From: Agrobacterium tumefaciens
Lineage (GTDB): Bacteria > Pseudomonadota > Alphaproteobacteria > Rhizobiales > Rhizobiaceae
Direction: 5' to 3'
Length of the DNA: 64,000 nucleotides
Assembly (NCBI GenBank): GCA_025560025.1
Contig: CP048487.1
Span: 310,001 to 374,000, forward strand
The notes under the pieces are model-generated. The model worked only from the letters and a program-made list of their open reading frames with translations. It did no database searches and was not told the DNA's origin. The translations under genes and the position numbers were made by a program. Numbering within the stretch: position 1 is the stretch's first letter; every line of letters begins with the position of its first letter. Below are positions 52,905 to 61,877 of the stretch, piece after piece.

Positions 52905-54980
52905 TCAGAACTTGCTTGTCAACGAGACAAAATAGGTCCGGCCATTTTCCTTATAGTTCGATGAGCTCTCGGGCTGGGAGTCGAAGATATTGTTGACGCC
53001 AGCCTTCATCGTGAAATTGTCATTGATGTCATATTTTGTGGAAAAGTTGACGTTGGAATAGGGCTTGACGTTCTGTGCGGTCAAGGTTTCCGTTACCTCC
53101 ACATAGTCAACCTGTTTGCCATACCAGTCCAACGACGCGGTAAAGCTAAGATTTTCGCGTGCCTGCCACGTCATCTCCGTATGGATCGCGTATTCAGGAT
53201 CCGCCGACAGGGGCATTCCTGTTTCCAGGTTCTTTGACTCCAGCAGGTACGTGAAAGCGTTCGTCCACGTCCAGTCAGGATGGATCGGTATTGTCAGGCT
53301 GCCCTCTATCCCTTGAGAGCGGGCACGGTCTACGTTGATCTGCTGAACGTATTTCGTGCCGTCACCGAGGATGAGAGAAGCAACCCGCGCGGACGTGATC
53401 TTGTTCTTGACGTCGTTGAAGAAGTAGGTGGCGCTCGCCTGCCAGGCACCGTCGTCATAATAGAAGCCGGCCTCGAAACTGTTGCTCGTTTCTGGTTCAA
53501 GATCGGGGTTGCCGACCATTTCGCATGGCCCACCGACCGCTCCACAACCGCGGCCGCGGGAGGTCGTAACCCAGTTGGGATCGAGTTGCCTCAGATTGGG
53601 AGCCTTGAACGCTTGCGCCCAGCCCGTCTTGAAGGTCAAGGCATCTGTCAGGTCATAAGTAAAGTAAGTTCTCGGACTGAAATGCGAACCAAACTGCTCG
53701 TGATAGTCGTAGCGCAGCCCGGCGGTCATCCGGAAGGCCTCGGTAAACTCGATTTCGTCCTCGGCGAAGAGTGCACCGGTGAAAACACTTGCGAGTGCTT
53801 CCCCGCTTGAACCGGTCAACGAGTTCTCCTTGCCAAGATTGACCGGATCATCAAGCTCTTCATACCGGAACTCTCCACCGACAATCACGTTATGCGTCCA
53901 GAAATAATCGAACGGTGTCAGCGCGAGCTTGCTGTCGAATGTATAGTTACGTGACGTAATCTCTTCGCTCGACACGCGATTGTTATTTGTGGCCTGTTCA
54001 AAAAAGCCAGTCGTTGTCGATGTGCCAATGTCCCACTCCCCGACATGACGAAGAGAGGCCGTCGTTCGCTCGATTTCGGTTTTACTGGTGTCGGTCACAC
54101 CTTCTGCAAGATAAGGCTTGTAGCGTTCTCGACCATGGCCGAGTTCCAGATCGAATGTTTGGTCGGCAGAAGGCGTGAAGGTGAGACGTCCAGTCAGGTC
54201 GAAGTTATCGCTCCCATCCGGCACGGCGATGTCGTCGGCTGCTGCGCCATTATCAGAGTTCTTCTTGCTGATGTTTCCAAAGGCCGTAAAGCCCAGCACG
54301 TCATCGATGATCGGACCGCTGATATAGCCATTCAGTCGCCGTGTCTTACCGGTAGCGCTGCTGTCGGGAAGAAGGAACTCCGTCGTCAACGATCCTGTCC
54401 AATGATCGCTGCCTTTTTTCGTGATAATATTGATGACACCCCCAAGCGCATCAGAACCATAGAGCGTTGACATTGGACCCCGAACGACTTCAATCCTCTC
54501 GATCGCTTCGATCGGCACCCAATCGAGATCACCATTGTAGTGGCGCAGCGTGGTGGCGCTGGCGTTGACGCGCTTGCCATCGATCAAGATCAGTGTGTAC
54601 CCATCCCCTAGACCGCGCATGCTGATCCCCCGCGTGCCGCCGCTACTGAAGCCGACATTAACCCCGGGCACTGTACGAATTGCTTCCGAGATGTCAGCGA
54701 TTGCTTTCTTCTTTAATTGATCTTCACTGATTACGGAGACGCTCGCGGGCGCGCGCTTTATGTCCTGCTCATAACCACCTGCCGTAATGACGATCGTTTC
54801 AAGCACGGTCGAGGTATCGTCCGCCGTTCGATCCTGAGCAAAGAGTGTCGAATGAATCGGGGTGCACGACAAGAATGTTAGAATCGTCAATCGTCGCGAG
54901 AGTCTGAACCACTTTAAATTTGGCCGTCCGGCGACGCCGCCGTATCCGGTTGCAAAGTAGTTCGATCGCCCCATTTTCAT
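52905..54980 (-). CDS. TonB-dependent outer-membrane siderophore receptor (FepA/CirA/IrgA-like)
   Basis: A 691-residue receptor. After a signal peptide (hydrophobic LTILTFLSCTPIHSTLFAQ near residues 31-49) it has a TonB box-like ETIVITAGG, a plug domain with SEAIRTVPGVNVGFSSGG and ISMRGLGDGYTLILIDGKRV, VRGPMSTLYGSDALGGVINI, and a beta barrel ending in the aromatic FVSLTSKF. A CGAVGGPCEMVGNPDLEPE segment is typical of catecholate receptors. It should bring a ferric siderophore across the outer membrane for the binding protein and FecCDE-type importer at 45.9-49.6 kb. Confidence 0.9.
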   Translation of the reverse strand: MKMGRSNYFATGYGGVAGRPNLKWFRLSRRLTILTFLSCTPIHSTLFAQDRTADDTSTVLETIVITAGGYEQDIKRAPASVSVISEDQLKKKAIADISEAIRTVPGVNVGFSSGGTRGISMRGLGDGYTLILIDGKRVNASATTLRHYNGDLDWVPIEAIERIEVVRGPMSTLYGSDALGGVINIITKKGSDHWTGSLTTEFLLPDSSATGKTRRLNGYISGPIIDDVLGFTAFGNISKKNSDNGAAADDIAVPDGSDNFDLTGRLTFTPSADQTFDLELGHGRERYKPYLAEGVTDTSKTEIERTTASLRHVGEWDIGTSTTTGFFEQATNNNRVSSEEITSRNYTFDSKLALTPFDYFWTHNVIVGGEFRYEELDDPVNLGKENSLTGSSGEALASVFTGALFAEDEIEFTEAFRMTAGLRYDYHEQFGSHFSPRTYFTYDLTDALTFKTGWAQAFKAPNLRQLDPNWVTTSRGRGCGAVGGPCEMVGNPDLEPETSNSFEAGFYYDDGAWQASATYFFNDVKNKITSARVASLILGDGTKYVQQINVDRARSQGIEGSLTIPIHPDWTWTNAFTYLLESKNLETGMPLSADPEYAIHTEMTWQARENLSFTASLDWYGKQVDYVEVTETLTAQNVKPYSNVNFSTKYDINDNFTMKAGVNNIFDSQPESSSNYKENGRTYFVSLTSKF

Positions 54981-54991
54981 AACCGTAATCC

Positions 54992-55024
54992 CCGATAACT
55001 TGACTGTAATTGTCGAGTTATCGG
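54992..55024. promoter_or_regulatory. 33-base inverted repeat upstream of TonB receptor
   Basis: CCGATAACTTGAC (54992-55004) and GTCGAGTTATCGG (55012-55024) are complementary except for one position, around TGTAATT. It lies 12-44 bases before the receptor start codon. It is a strong operator candidate for a dimeric regulator, or a 5'-leader hairpin that could mask translation. Confidence 0.55.
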
Positions 55025-55053
55025 ACCGGGAAAGAGCACGTCAACGACGATGT

Positions 55054-55070
55054 TTTTGAACCATTCCAAG
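55054..55070. promoter_or_regulatory. iron-control-element-like box (Irr type), receptor promoter
   Basis: TTTTGAA-CCA-TTCCAAG resembles TTTAGAA-N3-TTCTAAA (6 of 7 and 5 of 7 in the arms). It is 74-90 bases before the receptor start. A similar box precedes the importer operon, which raises its plausibility slightly. Confidence 0.35.
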
Positions 55071-55244
55071 TTAATGAAAATGAAACGGTAACCGCTACCG
55101 CGTGCGTTCCTTTCATCAAGACACCCTGTGTCAAAACCGTTGTGCCCACCGGTGCCACGCGATTGGCGTCGGTCGCCACCGATGTGACGCCTTCCTCCAT
55201 ACCGCCGCGAAGCCTCATCCCCGCCCACGCTGGAAGGGCAGATC

Positions 55245-55844
55245 TCAGATTCTCGCCTTCACACCGTTCAGGAAGAGGTCCACCGCCGAGCCGGCGGCCC
55301 GGGCGATTTCCTCGGGGTCCAGAGGCTTTCTCAAACCGAGGACGATCTCCATGTAGAGATTTCCGCGTAGGATTCCGATAAACTGCTGCGCGGCGGACTT
55401 GGGATCATCGACGTGGATCTCACCGCGGCCCTGAGCCTCTTTCAGGATGTCGGCAACCCAGTCGGCGCCGCGGTCGGGGCCGTTCCTGTAAAAGTTGGCC
55501 GCAAGATCGGGCAGGCGCGAGGCTTCGCTGACGACCACGCGATAGACGCCGATCATCCTGCGGGACATGAAGATGTTCAGAAGCCGCGTCGCGAAATCCG
55601 TCAGCGTTTCCTCCAGCCCCTTGCGCACCGGCCCCGCGGTCAGCAGGGGGCCGAATATCTGTTCCGCGTTCTCCGAGACCAAAGCGGTGAACAGCCCCTC
55701 CTTGCTGCCGAACGTGGTGTAAATGTTCCGCTTCGAGCCACCGATGCGTTCGATTACCGCGTCGATGCTGGCCGCGGCATAGCCGTGCTCGAAAAACACC
55801 GCGGCCGCCGCATCCTTCTATTCGGCGGGCGAGCTTCTCGCCAT
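55245..55844 (-). pseudogene. TetR family regulator with in-frame stop near the N-terminus
   Basis: The frame from an ATG at 55844 reads ARSSPAE, then an in-frame TAG at 55818-55820, then KDAAAAVFFEHGYAAASIDAVI, a TetR helix-turn-helix with GGSKRNIYTTFGSKEGLFTALV. The first helix is also short, so a deletion plus the stop is likely. An internal start at 55799 would give 184 residues lacking part of helix 1. The C-terminal TetR domain (IGVYRVVVSEASRLPDLAANFYRNG) is intact. Confidence 0.72.
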
Positions 55845-56920
55845 GCCGTTCACGACATGGTTCGCGATCACGTTCAGCGTGCGGCGGTTCCATCTCTCCA
55901 TGCTGGCCCTGTCGGCGGCGATCGCGGCCGTGCTTCCCCTCACCGTCGACCTGAACCTGCTTCTGGCGCTGCGCCTCGTTCAGGGGGTGAGCGCCGGCGC
56001 GCTCATCCCCATCCTGATGATGATGGCGCTGAGGACGCTTCCGCCCTCGATCCGCCTGCACGGCCTCGCGCTTTACGCGATGACCGTCACCTTCGCGCCG
56101 AATGTGGCGATCTGGATCGTCGGGACAATGGACCGATGTGGTCGCGGACTGGCGTTGGCTCTACTGGCAGTTCGTTCCGGTGGCGGTAGTGTCGGGCGCG
56201 CTCGTCGCCTGGGCCCTGCCGCGCGAGCCGATCATCTGGAAGCGGTTCTCCTCCATCAACTGGATGGGCCTCCTGACCGGCATTCCCGGGCTGCTCCTGC
56301 TCGCCGTGTCTCTCGATCAGGGCAACCGGCTCGACTGGTTCAATTCACCGCTGATCTGCAGCGCCATGGCGGTCGGCTGCATCTGTCTGGTCGCCTATGC
56401 CGTCGTGGAGTGGTCGCATCCGGCGCCCTTCGTCAAGTTCCAGCTCCTGGCGCGCCGCAACCTTCATCTCGGCTTCACGATCTTCATCTTCATACTGATC
56501 GCGCTCATCTCCGGCGCAGTGCTGCCCTCTTCTTTCCTGGCGTCGAACTGAGGCTACCGGGCGCTGCAAAGCGCCCCGATCGGGCTGCTTGTTGGACTGC
56601 CGCAACTCGTCGCCGGCTCGCTGGTGGCGCTGCTGCTTTACAGGAAATGGGTGGACGCGCGCCATGTGTTCGCCGCCGGTCTGGCGCTGATCGGCCTTTC
56701 CTGTTTCCGGGGCGCGCAGGTCGATGCCAGCTGGATGTGGGAGCAGTTCGTGCCCATCCAAATCATGCAGGCGATCGGGCAGCCCATGGCGGTGGTGTCG
56801 ATGCTGTTCCTTGCGACCAGTGTCGTCCAGCCGATGGAAGGCCCCTATGTCTCCGGCTTCGTCAACACCTTGCGCGCCCTCAGCACGCTTCTCGGCGGGG
56901 CGCTGGTCAATCCGTCGCCT
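55843..56920 (+). pseudogene. DHA2-type MFS efflux transporter, N- and C-truncated, frameshifted, with a stop
   Basis: Plus-strand sequence encodes the middle of an EmrB-like transporter: LALRLVQGVSAGALIPILMM, VTFAPNVAIWIVG, then after an extra base near 56128 WTDVVADWRWLYWQFVPVAV. An in-frame TGA at 56549-56551 interrupts SSFLASN-GYRALQSAPIGLL, after which LVGLPQLVAGSLVALLLYRK and EGPYVSGFVNTLRALSTLLGGALV continue. The first one to two helices and the last ones are missing. It overlaps the start of the TetR pseudogene. From about 56920 to 57049 nothing is recognised. Confidence 0.75.
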
Positions 56921-57049
56921 CCGACCTGTCATTCATCACCTGCGCACCATATTGCGGGACCAACACAAAGGCCGGGCGTCCGACCTGATCGCCGGAACCG
57001 GCGAAGGAGATGACGCCAGGCATCTGGAGCAGAGTCGGACCTATGAAGC

Positions 57050-57493
57050 TCAATCGTCTGTGTCGAAGTCGATCAGTCGGCCGTCGGCGGCGAATTCGGC
57101 ATCGAATTCGCGCCCGTCGTCAAGGTGGCCCTCGATCTCGATGCGTCCGCCACGCTCGAATTCAACCTTCTCCAGCGTGGCGTCGGCGGGCCAGGAGGAA
57201 TTGGCGAGAACGGCCGCAGGTATCAGCGAGCGAACGGTCTCCGCCGGGAAGCGCCCGCGCCCACGGGCCTCGATCTCTTCGATCTCTCCGTTCCGATCCA
57301 ACTCGACCTCGACCCGGGTGCCGCCCGGCAGCGTGCCATGTACGTTCCGGCCGTATTCGGCACGCGGCTTTTCGCGAATCTCGATGTCGGTCAGGCCGAG
57401 GGCCGTGACGGCCGCCGGCAGGTCCTGTGCGGCGAGAAGCCCGGGGGCTGTAAGGGCCGCGGCGAAAACGGCGGTCGGCAAAATGCGTTTCAT
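57050..57493 (-). CDS. PepSY-like periplasmic protein
   Basis: A 147-residue exported protein with a clear signal peptide (KRILPTAVFAAALTAPGLLAAQ). The mature domain has two repeats of an acidic beta-alpha pattern, EVELDRNGEIEEIEARGRGRFP and IEGHLDDGREFDAEFAADGRLID, similar to PepSY-type domains that modulate proteases or bind metal. An alternative ATG at 57535 overlaps the stop of the O-methyltransferase gene (ATGA); I prefer 57493 because it begins the signal peptide. It is the last gene of the PadR operon. Confidence 0.65.
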   Translation of the reverse strand: MKRILPTAVFAAALTAPGLLAAQDLPAAVTALGLTDIEIREKPRAEYGRNVHGTLPGGTRVEVELDRNGEIEEIEARGRGRFPAETVRSLIPAAVLANSSWPADATLEKVEFERGGRIEIEGHLDDGREFDAEFAADGRLIDFDTDD

Positions 57494-57531
57494 GATCTTC
57501 ACTTTCTTTCGGTTCAAGCGGGAGGGATGGC

Positions 57532-58491
57532 TCATTCCGTCGATAAACGGCTGATCTCAAGGCCGGTTCCGATCGGAAGAAGCACGCTGGACATGCCCAG
57601 CACGGCGCGGACGGCCTCGGCATAGCGGCGGATCTCCGGCCCGCCCGGACGGATCATGTTGTCGGCGACGATCATCGCGCCGGGGGCGAGCTTCGGCAGG
57701 AGGGCCTGAAGGCAGGGCGCATAGAGATCCTTCCAGCAGTCCAGAAAGACCATGTCGGGCCGTTCTTGCATGGCGCCGATGAGTTCCAGCGCATCGCCCA
57801 CGCGGAAATCGACATGTCCGGAAAGCCCGGCGCGTTCCGACATCTCCTGCGCATGGGCGGATTTGTAGGCGTGAAGCTCCATGGTGACCAGCCGCCCGCC
57901 CGAGGCGCTGGCCGCCTCGGCCAGCCAGATGCCGGAATAGCCGAAGGAGGTGCCGATCTCCAGGATCACCGGCGCGGGCAAGCTGCGTGCCAGCGTGTTG
58001 AGGAAGCGCCCGGTATCAGGGCCGATGGCACGCATGCGCCGGTCCTGTCCGCCGTCGCGGCCGCCCGGCGCTTCGCGGGCCAGGCCACGTTCTTCCGTCA
58101 TCCGGGCGTGGTAGAGGTCCAGCACCGTGCGAACCTTGTCGTCCAGGTGATGTTCCGCGATCGGGCCGGTCGGTCGGGGTTCGTGCCAGTCGATGACCAG
58201 TTCCTCGCGGAAGGCGAAACGGACGAGGTGACGCGCCACCACATCCTGCAACCTTTCGATATCGTCGGGGATCGTGGCCTCGACGTCGATCCGCAAGGCA
58301 CCGTCCGCCGCCATCAGCCGGCAATCGCCGATGCTGAAGCCGATTCGCCCCTGCCGTTCGTCGAATTCGACCGGCAGCTTGTGGCCGAAATGCTTGCAGA
58401 GCTGCTGGAGGTAACGGCTGGCATGTCCGGTACGGACGACGGCCACGCGGCGGGCCGGGGTTCCTGCATGGTCATGGCTCTGATCGGTCAT
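57532..58491 (-). CDS. DUF2218 domain fused to family-3 O-methyltransferase
   Basis: A 319-residue protein. Residues about 20-105 are DUF2218-like (SRYLQQLCKHFGHKLPVEFD, CRLMAADGALRIDVEA, HLVRFAFREELVIDWHEP), a small domain commonly found near siderophore genes. Residues about 125-319 are an SAM-dependent O-methyltransferase (catechol type): VILEIGTSFGYSGIWLAEA, VTMELHAYKSAHAQEM, DMVFLDCWKDLY and VADNMIRPGG. The start shares one base with the PadR stop. The fusion suggests methylation of a catechol- or siderophore-like compound (inference). Confidence 0.82.
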   Translation of the reverse strand: MTDQSHDHAGTPARRVAVVRTGHASRYLQQLCKHFGHKLPVEFDERQGRIGFSIGDCRLMAADGALRIDVEATIPDDIERLQDVVARHLVRFAFREELVIDWHEPRPTGPIAEHHLDDKVRTVLDLYHARMTEERGLAREAPGGRDGGQDRRMRAIGPDTGRFLNTLARSLPAPVILEIGTSFGYSGIWLAEAASASGGRLVTMELHAYKSAHAQEMSERAGLSGHVDFRVGDALELIGAMQERPDMVFLDCWKDLYAPCLQALLPKLAPGAMIVADNMIRPGGPEIRRYAEAVRAVLGMSSVLLPIGTGLEISRLSTE

Positions 58492-59054
58492 CAGCTGCGT
58501 TCCACATCTTGCGCGGCCGCATCCAGCGCGGCGGCGATCTTGTCGGCTGTGGCCCCGCCGACGGGCCCGCTCCGCAACCTGAGCCGCAAGGCGAGCTTGA
58601 GGTTCTCCATGCCGCGCAAGATCGGGGCGGGTATCTCGCCGCGTCCGGGGGTGCCGGTGCGGTTCAGGAGGTCGTCCACCGCCGGCCGGTTCTCTTCGAG
58701 GAAAGCCTCGCCTTCAGCCGTGATGCGATAGGTCTTGCGGCCCGAGGGGGCCGGCTCGACCGTCGCGTAGCCCACATCGTCCAGCCATGAGAGTATCGGG
58801 TAGATCACGCCGGGACTGGGGCTGTAGCTGCCGCCGAGACGTTCCTCGATCGCCTTGATCAGTTCATAGCCGTGACGGGGCTGGTCGGCGATCAGCGCCA
58901 GTATCAACAGGCGCAGCTCGCCATAATCGAAGGGGCGGCCATGGCGGCGATGTCCGCCACGATGGCCCTTGTCGTGGCCGCGATGACGCGGATATCCGGT
59001 TTCGGAATCCGGGGGTGCCGGGCGGTCAGGATTGTGTTCGTTTCTGTGTTTCAT
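58491..59054 (-). CDS. PadR family transcriptional regulator with His-rich N-terminus
   Basis: A 187-residue regulator. The N-terminal 40 residues are rich in His, Arg and Gly (HRGHDKGHRGGHRRHGRP) and could bind metal. The PadR winged helix follows: LRLLILALIADQPRHGYELI, LGGSYSPSPGVIYPILSWLD and EPAPSGRKTYRIT. It heads an overlapping operon with the methyltransferase and the PepSY-like gene and diverges from the exported hydrolase. A short palindrome lies in the shared promoter. Confidence 0.9.
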   Translation of the reverse strand: MKHRNEHNPDRPAPPDSETGYPRHRGHDKGHRGGHRRHGRPFDYGELRLLILALIADQPRHGYELIKAIEERLGGSYSPSPGVIYPILSWLDDVGYATVEPAPSGRKTYRITAEGEAFLEENRPAVDDLLNRTGTPGRGEIPAPILRGMENLKLALRLRLRSGPVGGATADKIAAALDAAAQDVERS

Positions 59055-59071
59055 ACCGCATCAGATATGTC

Positions 59072-59083
59072 TCGATATATCGA
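59072..59083. promoter_or_regulatory. PadR operator candidate
   Basis: TCGATATATCGA is a perfect 12-base palindrome 18 bases before the PadR start and 126 bases before the hydrolase start. It is AT-rich within a very GC-rich neighbourhood. Confidence 0.45.
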
Positions 59084-59208
59084 AATCAAGAGAGGGCGCA
59101 GAATTTTCCACACCGGCCGCGTCCTGCAAAGATCCATTTTTCCGGGTTTGAAACCACACCTACGCGGCGCTATGGTCGCCACATCTTTTGCAGACGGGAA
59201 ACGAACGG

Positions 59209-60798
59209 ATGACGAAACGAAGGGATGTGCTGAAGATCGGGCTTGGCGCGGGACTGGCGACGGGGCTTTCCGGCCTCGCGCGCCATGGCGTCGCGCAGGC
59301 GCAGGATGCGCTGGCCTTCGATCCCGCGGCCTTTACGGAACTGACAAAGGTGATCGAGACCGCGACCGGCAGCCATGACGTCGCCTACCGGTTCTGGAAG
59401 GCTGTCCCCTATGTCGCCCGGCCGGTGGATGCAGCCTATCAGAGCCTCAACATCAGCCAGCCGATCCGCATCGACGGGCGGGAGATCGACGCCTCCGGCG
59501 CGCCGATCCTGCTGGCGAACGCGGTCGGCGGCTACATGCCGTCATCCGTGGCCGATGCCGAGGGAATCGGCGGCGGCGGGATGCGCGGGCGCGGCGGTCC
59601 GGGAGGCGGCATGCGCGGCGGACACGGCGAACGGCCGCCGGGGGTGAACGGCCCGATGGAGGCCCCTACCGGCAGCAACGCCATGCTCGATCACGGCCGG
59701 CGGGTGAGCAACGCCGAACTGGCGCTGGCGGCGGGCTATGTCGTGGTCGAAGCCGGCGCGCGCGGGCGCACGCTGACCGACGCGGCCGGCAATCACTACG
59801 GCGTGGCGCCGGCGGCCATCGTCGACCTGAAGGCCGCGGTGCGCTACCTGCGCCACAATGCGGGCCGGCTGCCGGGCAATACCGGCTGGATCGTCTCCTC
59901 CGGCACCAGCGCGGGCGGCGCGCTGTCGGCGCTGCTGGGCGCCTCGGGCGACAGCCCGCTTTATGGCCCCTATCTGGAGGAAATCGGCGCGGCCGAGGCC
60001 AGCGACGCGATCTTCGCCACCGGCGCGTGGTGCCCGATCGCCGATCTCGAACATGCCGACATGGCCTATGAATGGAACTGGGGAGGCAATCCGCTGGCCT
60101 CGGGCACCGTGGTCGATGCGACGGTGTCCGGGGAGTTGCGCGCGGCCTTTGCGGACTACCAGCTCTCGCTCGGCCTGCGGCAGGGCGCGGGCGAGCGGCC
60201 TCGCCTGACTGCCGAAAACCTTGGCGACCACATCGCCGAAACCTATCTGCGCCCGGCGGCGACCCGTTTCCTCGCCGCCCTGCCCGATGCCGACCGCGCC
60301 GCCTATATGGCCGCGAACCCCGTCATCGGCTGGGAAAATGGCGAGGCGCGGTTCGGCTGGGCGGAATTCCTTGCCCATGCCGGCGCCCGGAAGAAGGACG
60401 TCCCGGCCTTCGACGCCTTCGATCTGTCGACGGGCGAGAACAACCTGTTCGGCCTGGGGCAGACCGCGGCGCGGCATTTCACCCGCTACAGCCTGCGCCA
60501 TGCGAGCGGCGACCCGGCGGCGGAGCTGGACGCCGATATTCCCGGCAAACTCGCGTTGATGAACCCAATGCATTTCCTGTCCGGGGAGAACCCCGGCCGG
60601 GCGCGGCACTGGTGGCTGAGGGTCGGCGCGAAGGACAGCGATACCTCGCTGAGCGTGGTGGCAAACCTTGCCGCCTCGCTGGAAAAACGAGGCAACGCGG
60701 TCGATACCCGGATGTACTGGGACGCCGGCCACGGCGCCAACGAGGATGCAGCGGAGTTCATGGCATGGATCGGCCGGGTGACGGGTTACGCCGGATAG
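59209..60798 (+). CDS. Tat-exported alpha/beta hydrolase (tannase/feruloyl-esterase-like)
   Basis: A 529-residue hydrolase. The twin-arginine signal (TKRRDVLKIGLGAGLATGLSG) is at the N-terminus. The nucleophile elbow GTSAGG is at about residues 232-237 (Ser near 234), and a C-terminal His in DAGHGANEDAAEF completes the likely triad. A Gly/Arg-rich loop (GGGGMRGRGGPGGGMRGGHG) is inserted near residues 118-137. The layout resembles bacterial subtype-B tannase-like esterases. With the catechol-type methyltransferase divergently placed, an aromatic ester substrate is plausible but unproved. Confidence 0.75.
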   Translation: MTKRRDVLKIGLGAGLATGLSGLARHGVAQAQDALAFDPAAFTELTKVIETATGSHDVAYRFWKAVPYVARPVDAAYQSLNISQPIRIDGREIDASGAPILLANAVGGYMPSSVADAEGIGGGGMRGRGGPGGGMRGGHGERPPGVNGPMEAPTGSNAMLDHGRRVSNAELALAAGYVVVEAGARGRTLTDAAGNHYGVAPAAIVDLKAAVRYLRHNAGRLPGNTGWIVSSGTSAGGALSALLGASGDSPLYGPYLEEIGAAEASDAIFATGAWCPIADLEHADMAYEWNWGGNPLASGTVVDATVSGELRAAFADYQLSLGLRQGAGERPRLTAENLGDHIAETYLRPAATRFLAALPDADRAAYMAANPVIGWENGEARFGWAEFLAHAGARKKDVPAFDAFDLSTGENNLFGLGQTAARHFTRYSLRHASGDPAAELDADIPGKLALMNPMHFLSGENPGRARHWWLRVGAKDSDTSLSVVANLAASLEKRGNAVDTRMYWDAGHGANEDAAEFMAWIGRVTGYAG

Positions 60799-61192
60799 CG
60801 CGGCAAGGCGAGACGGGCCTGGCCTGGCTCCGGCGCCGTCCCCAATCTCCTGTTCTTCGTTTCACCCTTCGCAAGCCAGCCATGGATTGAATCGTTCGGC
60901 TTCGCCACGACGTTCAAGGATGCCGGCAGCTGCGCGCGCCTCGATTGGCCCAGTACGCCAGTCGCGATCGCAACGATAGCCGCCGCGGCAAGCAGGATCA
61001 ATAATCCGCGTACCGTTTCCATACGGGCGTTGCGGATGCGCGAAGGGTTGCCGTGGCGATCCCTGGTAGCGAAGGTGCAATCGTTGCACCCGCCATGATG
61101 GTGAGCGTGGCAAGAAAAAGCAACGTCACCCTCCGCGCGAGCGGATTGCGGGGTTGAGGCGGCGCCACTCTTTCCACAGCGTAAATCGTCAT
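60786..61192 (-). pseudogene. MFS transporter remnant
   Basis: From an ATG at 61192 the sequence gives the typical N-terminus of a small MFS exporter (NPLARRVTLLFLATLTIMAGATIAPSLPGI), which then changes frame and degenerates. A second hydrophobic segment, RGLLILLAAAAIVAIATGVLGQ, lies near 60960-61015 in another frame. Most of the protein is missing. The rest of 60799-61358 holds nothing recognisable. Confidence 0.55.
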
Positions 61193-61358
61193 TCTCAGCC
61201 AGCCTTCCGGGTTTCGCGCCCGCACGTTGTTAGTGAGCTGGCCGCCGCATTTTCAAGGCCCGGACCAGTCGATGACCTTCCCGATCATCGTATCGAGAGC
61301 ACTTCCAAGATCTCAGGCAAGCCGATCATAGTATCCCGGCGAGACGCAGACATGGAGA

Positions 61359-61820
61359 TCAGGCGTGCGGTGATATGACGGCCAGCTCCCCAAAAACGGG
61401 AGGGATGTCCGCTGAGTGAACGATACGGCTCGCGAGATCAGCAAAGCGTGCCTCGTCACGCGTCGACAGAAATCCCACAACTGCGATCAGCCGCTCAGTC
61501 ACTTCGGCGTGGAAAGCTTCAGCCAGAGGAAGCCCCACTTCGGTCAGCGCCACCACCGTCACCCGCCGGTCATCCCCTTCGGCGCGCCGATAAAGCAGGC
61601 CACGCTGCTCCGCACGGTCCACGAGACCGGACAGGCTCGATTTCTCCAGGCGGAGCAACGAGGCGAGTTCCGACATGCTTCTCGGCATATCCTTGATGAC
61701 GCAGGTCAATTGCGCCTGGGCCACCGTCAGTCCGTGCTTTTCCGCCACCTCCGCATAGATGGACTGCACCAGAAATGACAGCCGCACCAAGGCTGCGGCA
61801 GGGCTCAAGCGATCCGACAT
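61359..61820 (-). CDS. MarR family transcriptional regulator
   Basis: A 153-residue winged-helix regulator: GLTVAQAQLTCVIKDMPRSMSELASLLRLEKSSLSGLVDRAEQ contains the recognition helix, followed by the wing RRAEGDDRRVTVVALTEVG. The ATG at 61820 is taken; a GTG at 61868 would add 16 residues without a ribosome site. It diverges from the NmrA-like gene, with a palindrome between them, and probably represses it. Confidence 0.87.
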   Translation of the reverse strand: MSDRLSPAAALVRLSFLVQSIYAEVAEKHGLTVAQAQLTCVIKDMPRSMSELASLLRLEKSSLSGLVDRAEQRGLLYRRAEGDDRRVTVVALTEVGLPLAEAFHAEVTERLIAVVGFLSTRDEARFADLASRIVHSADIPPVFGELAVISPHA

Positions 61821-61877
61821 CGAGCTGGATTCTTCTTTCTCTGAGTGGCTTGCAATGGTTCGTGCCACGAATTAAAC

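Noticed and set aside
59542..60732. 396-codon minus-strand frame over the exported hydrolase
   Set aside because: It is an antisense shadow in GC-rich DNA; the plus strand has a Tat signal, GTSAGG and a catalytic His.
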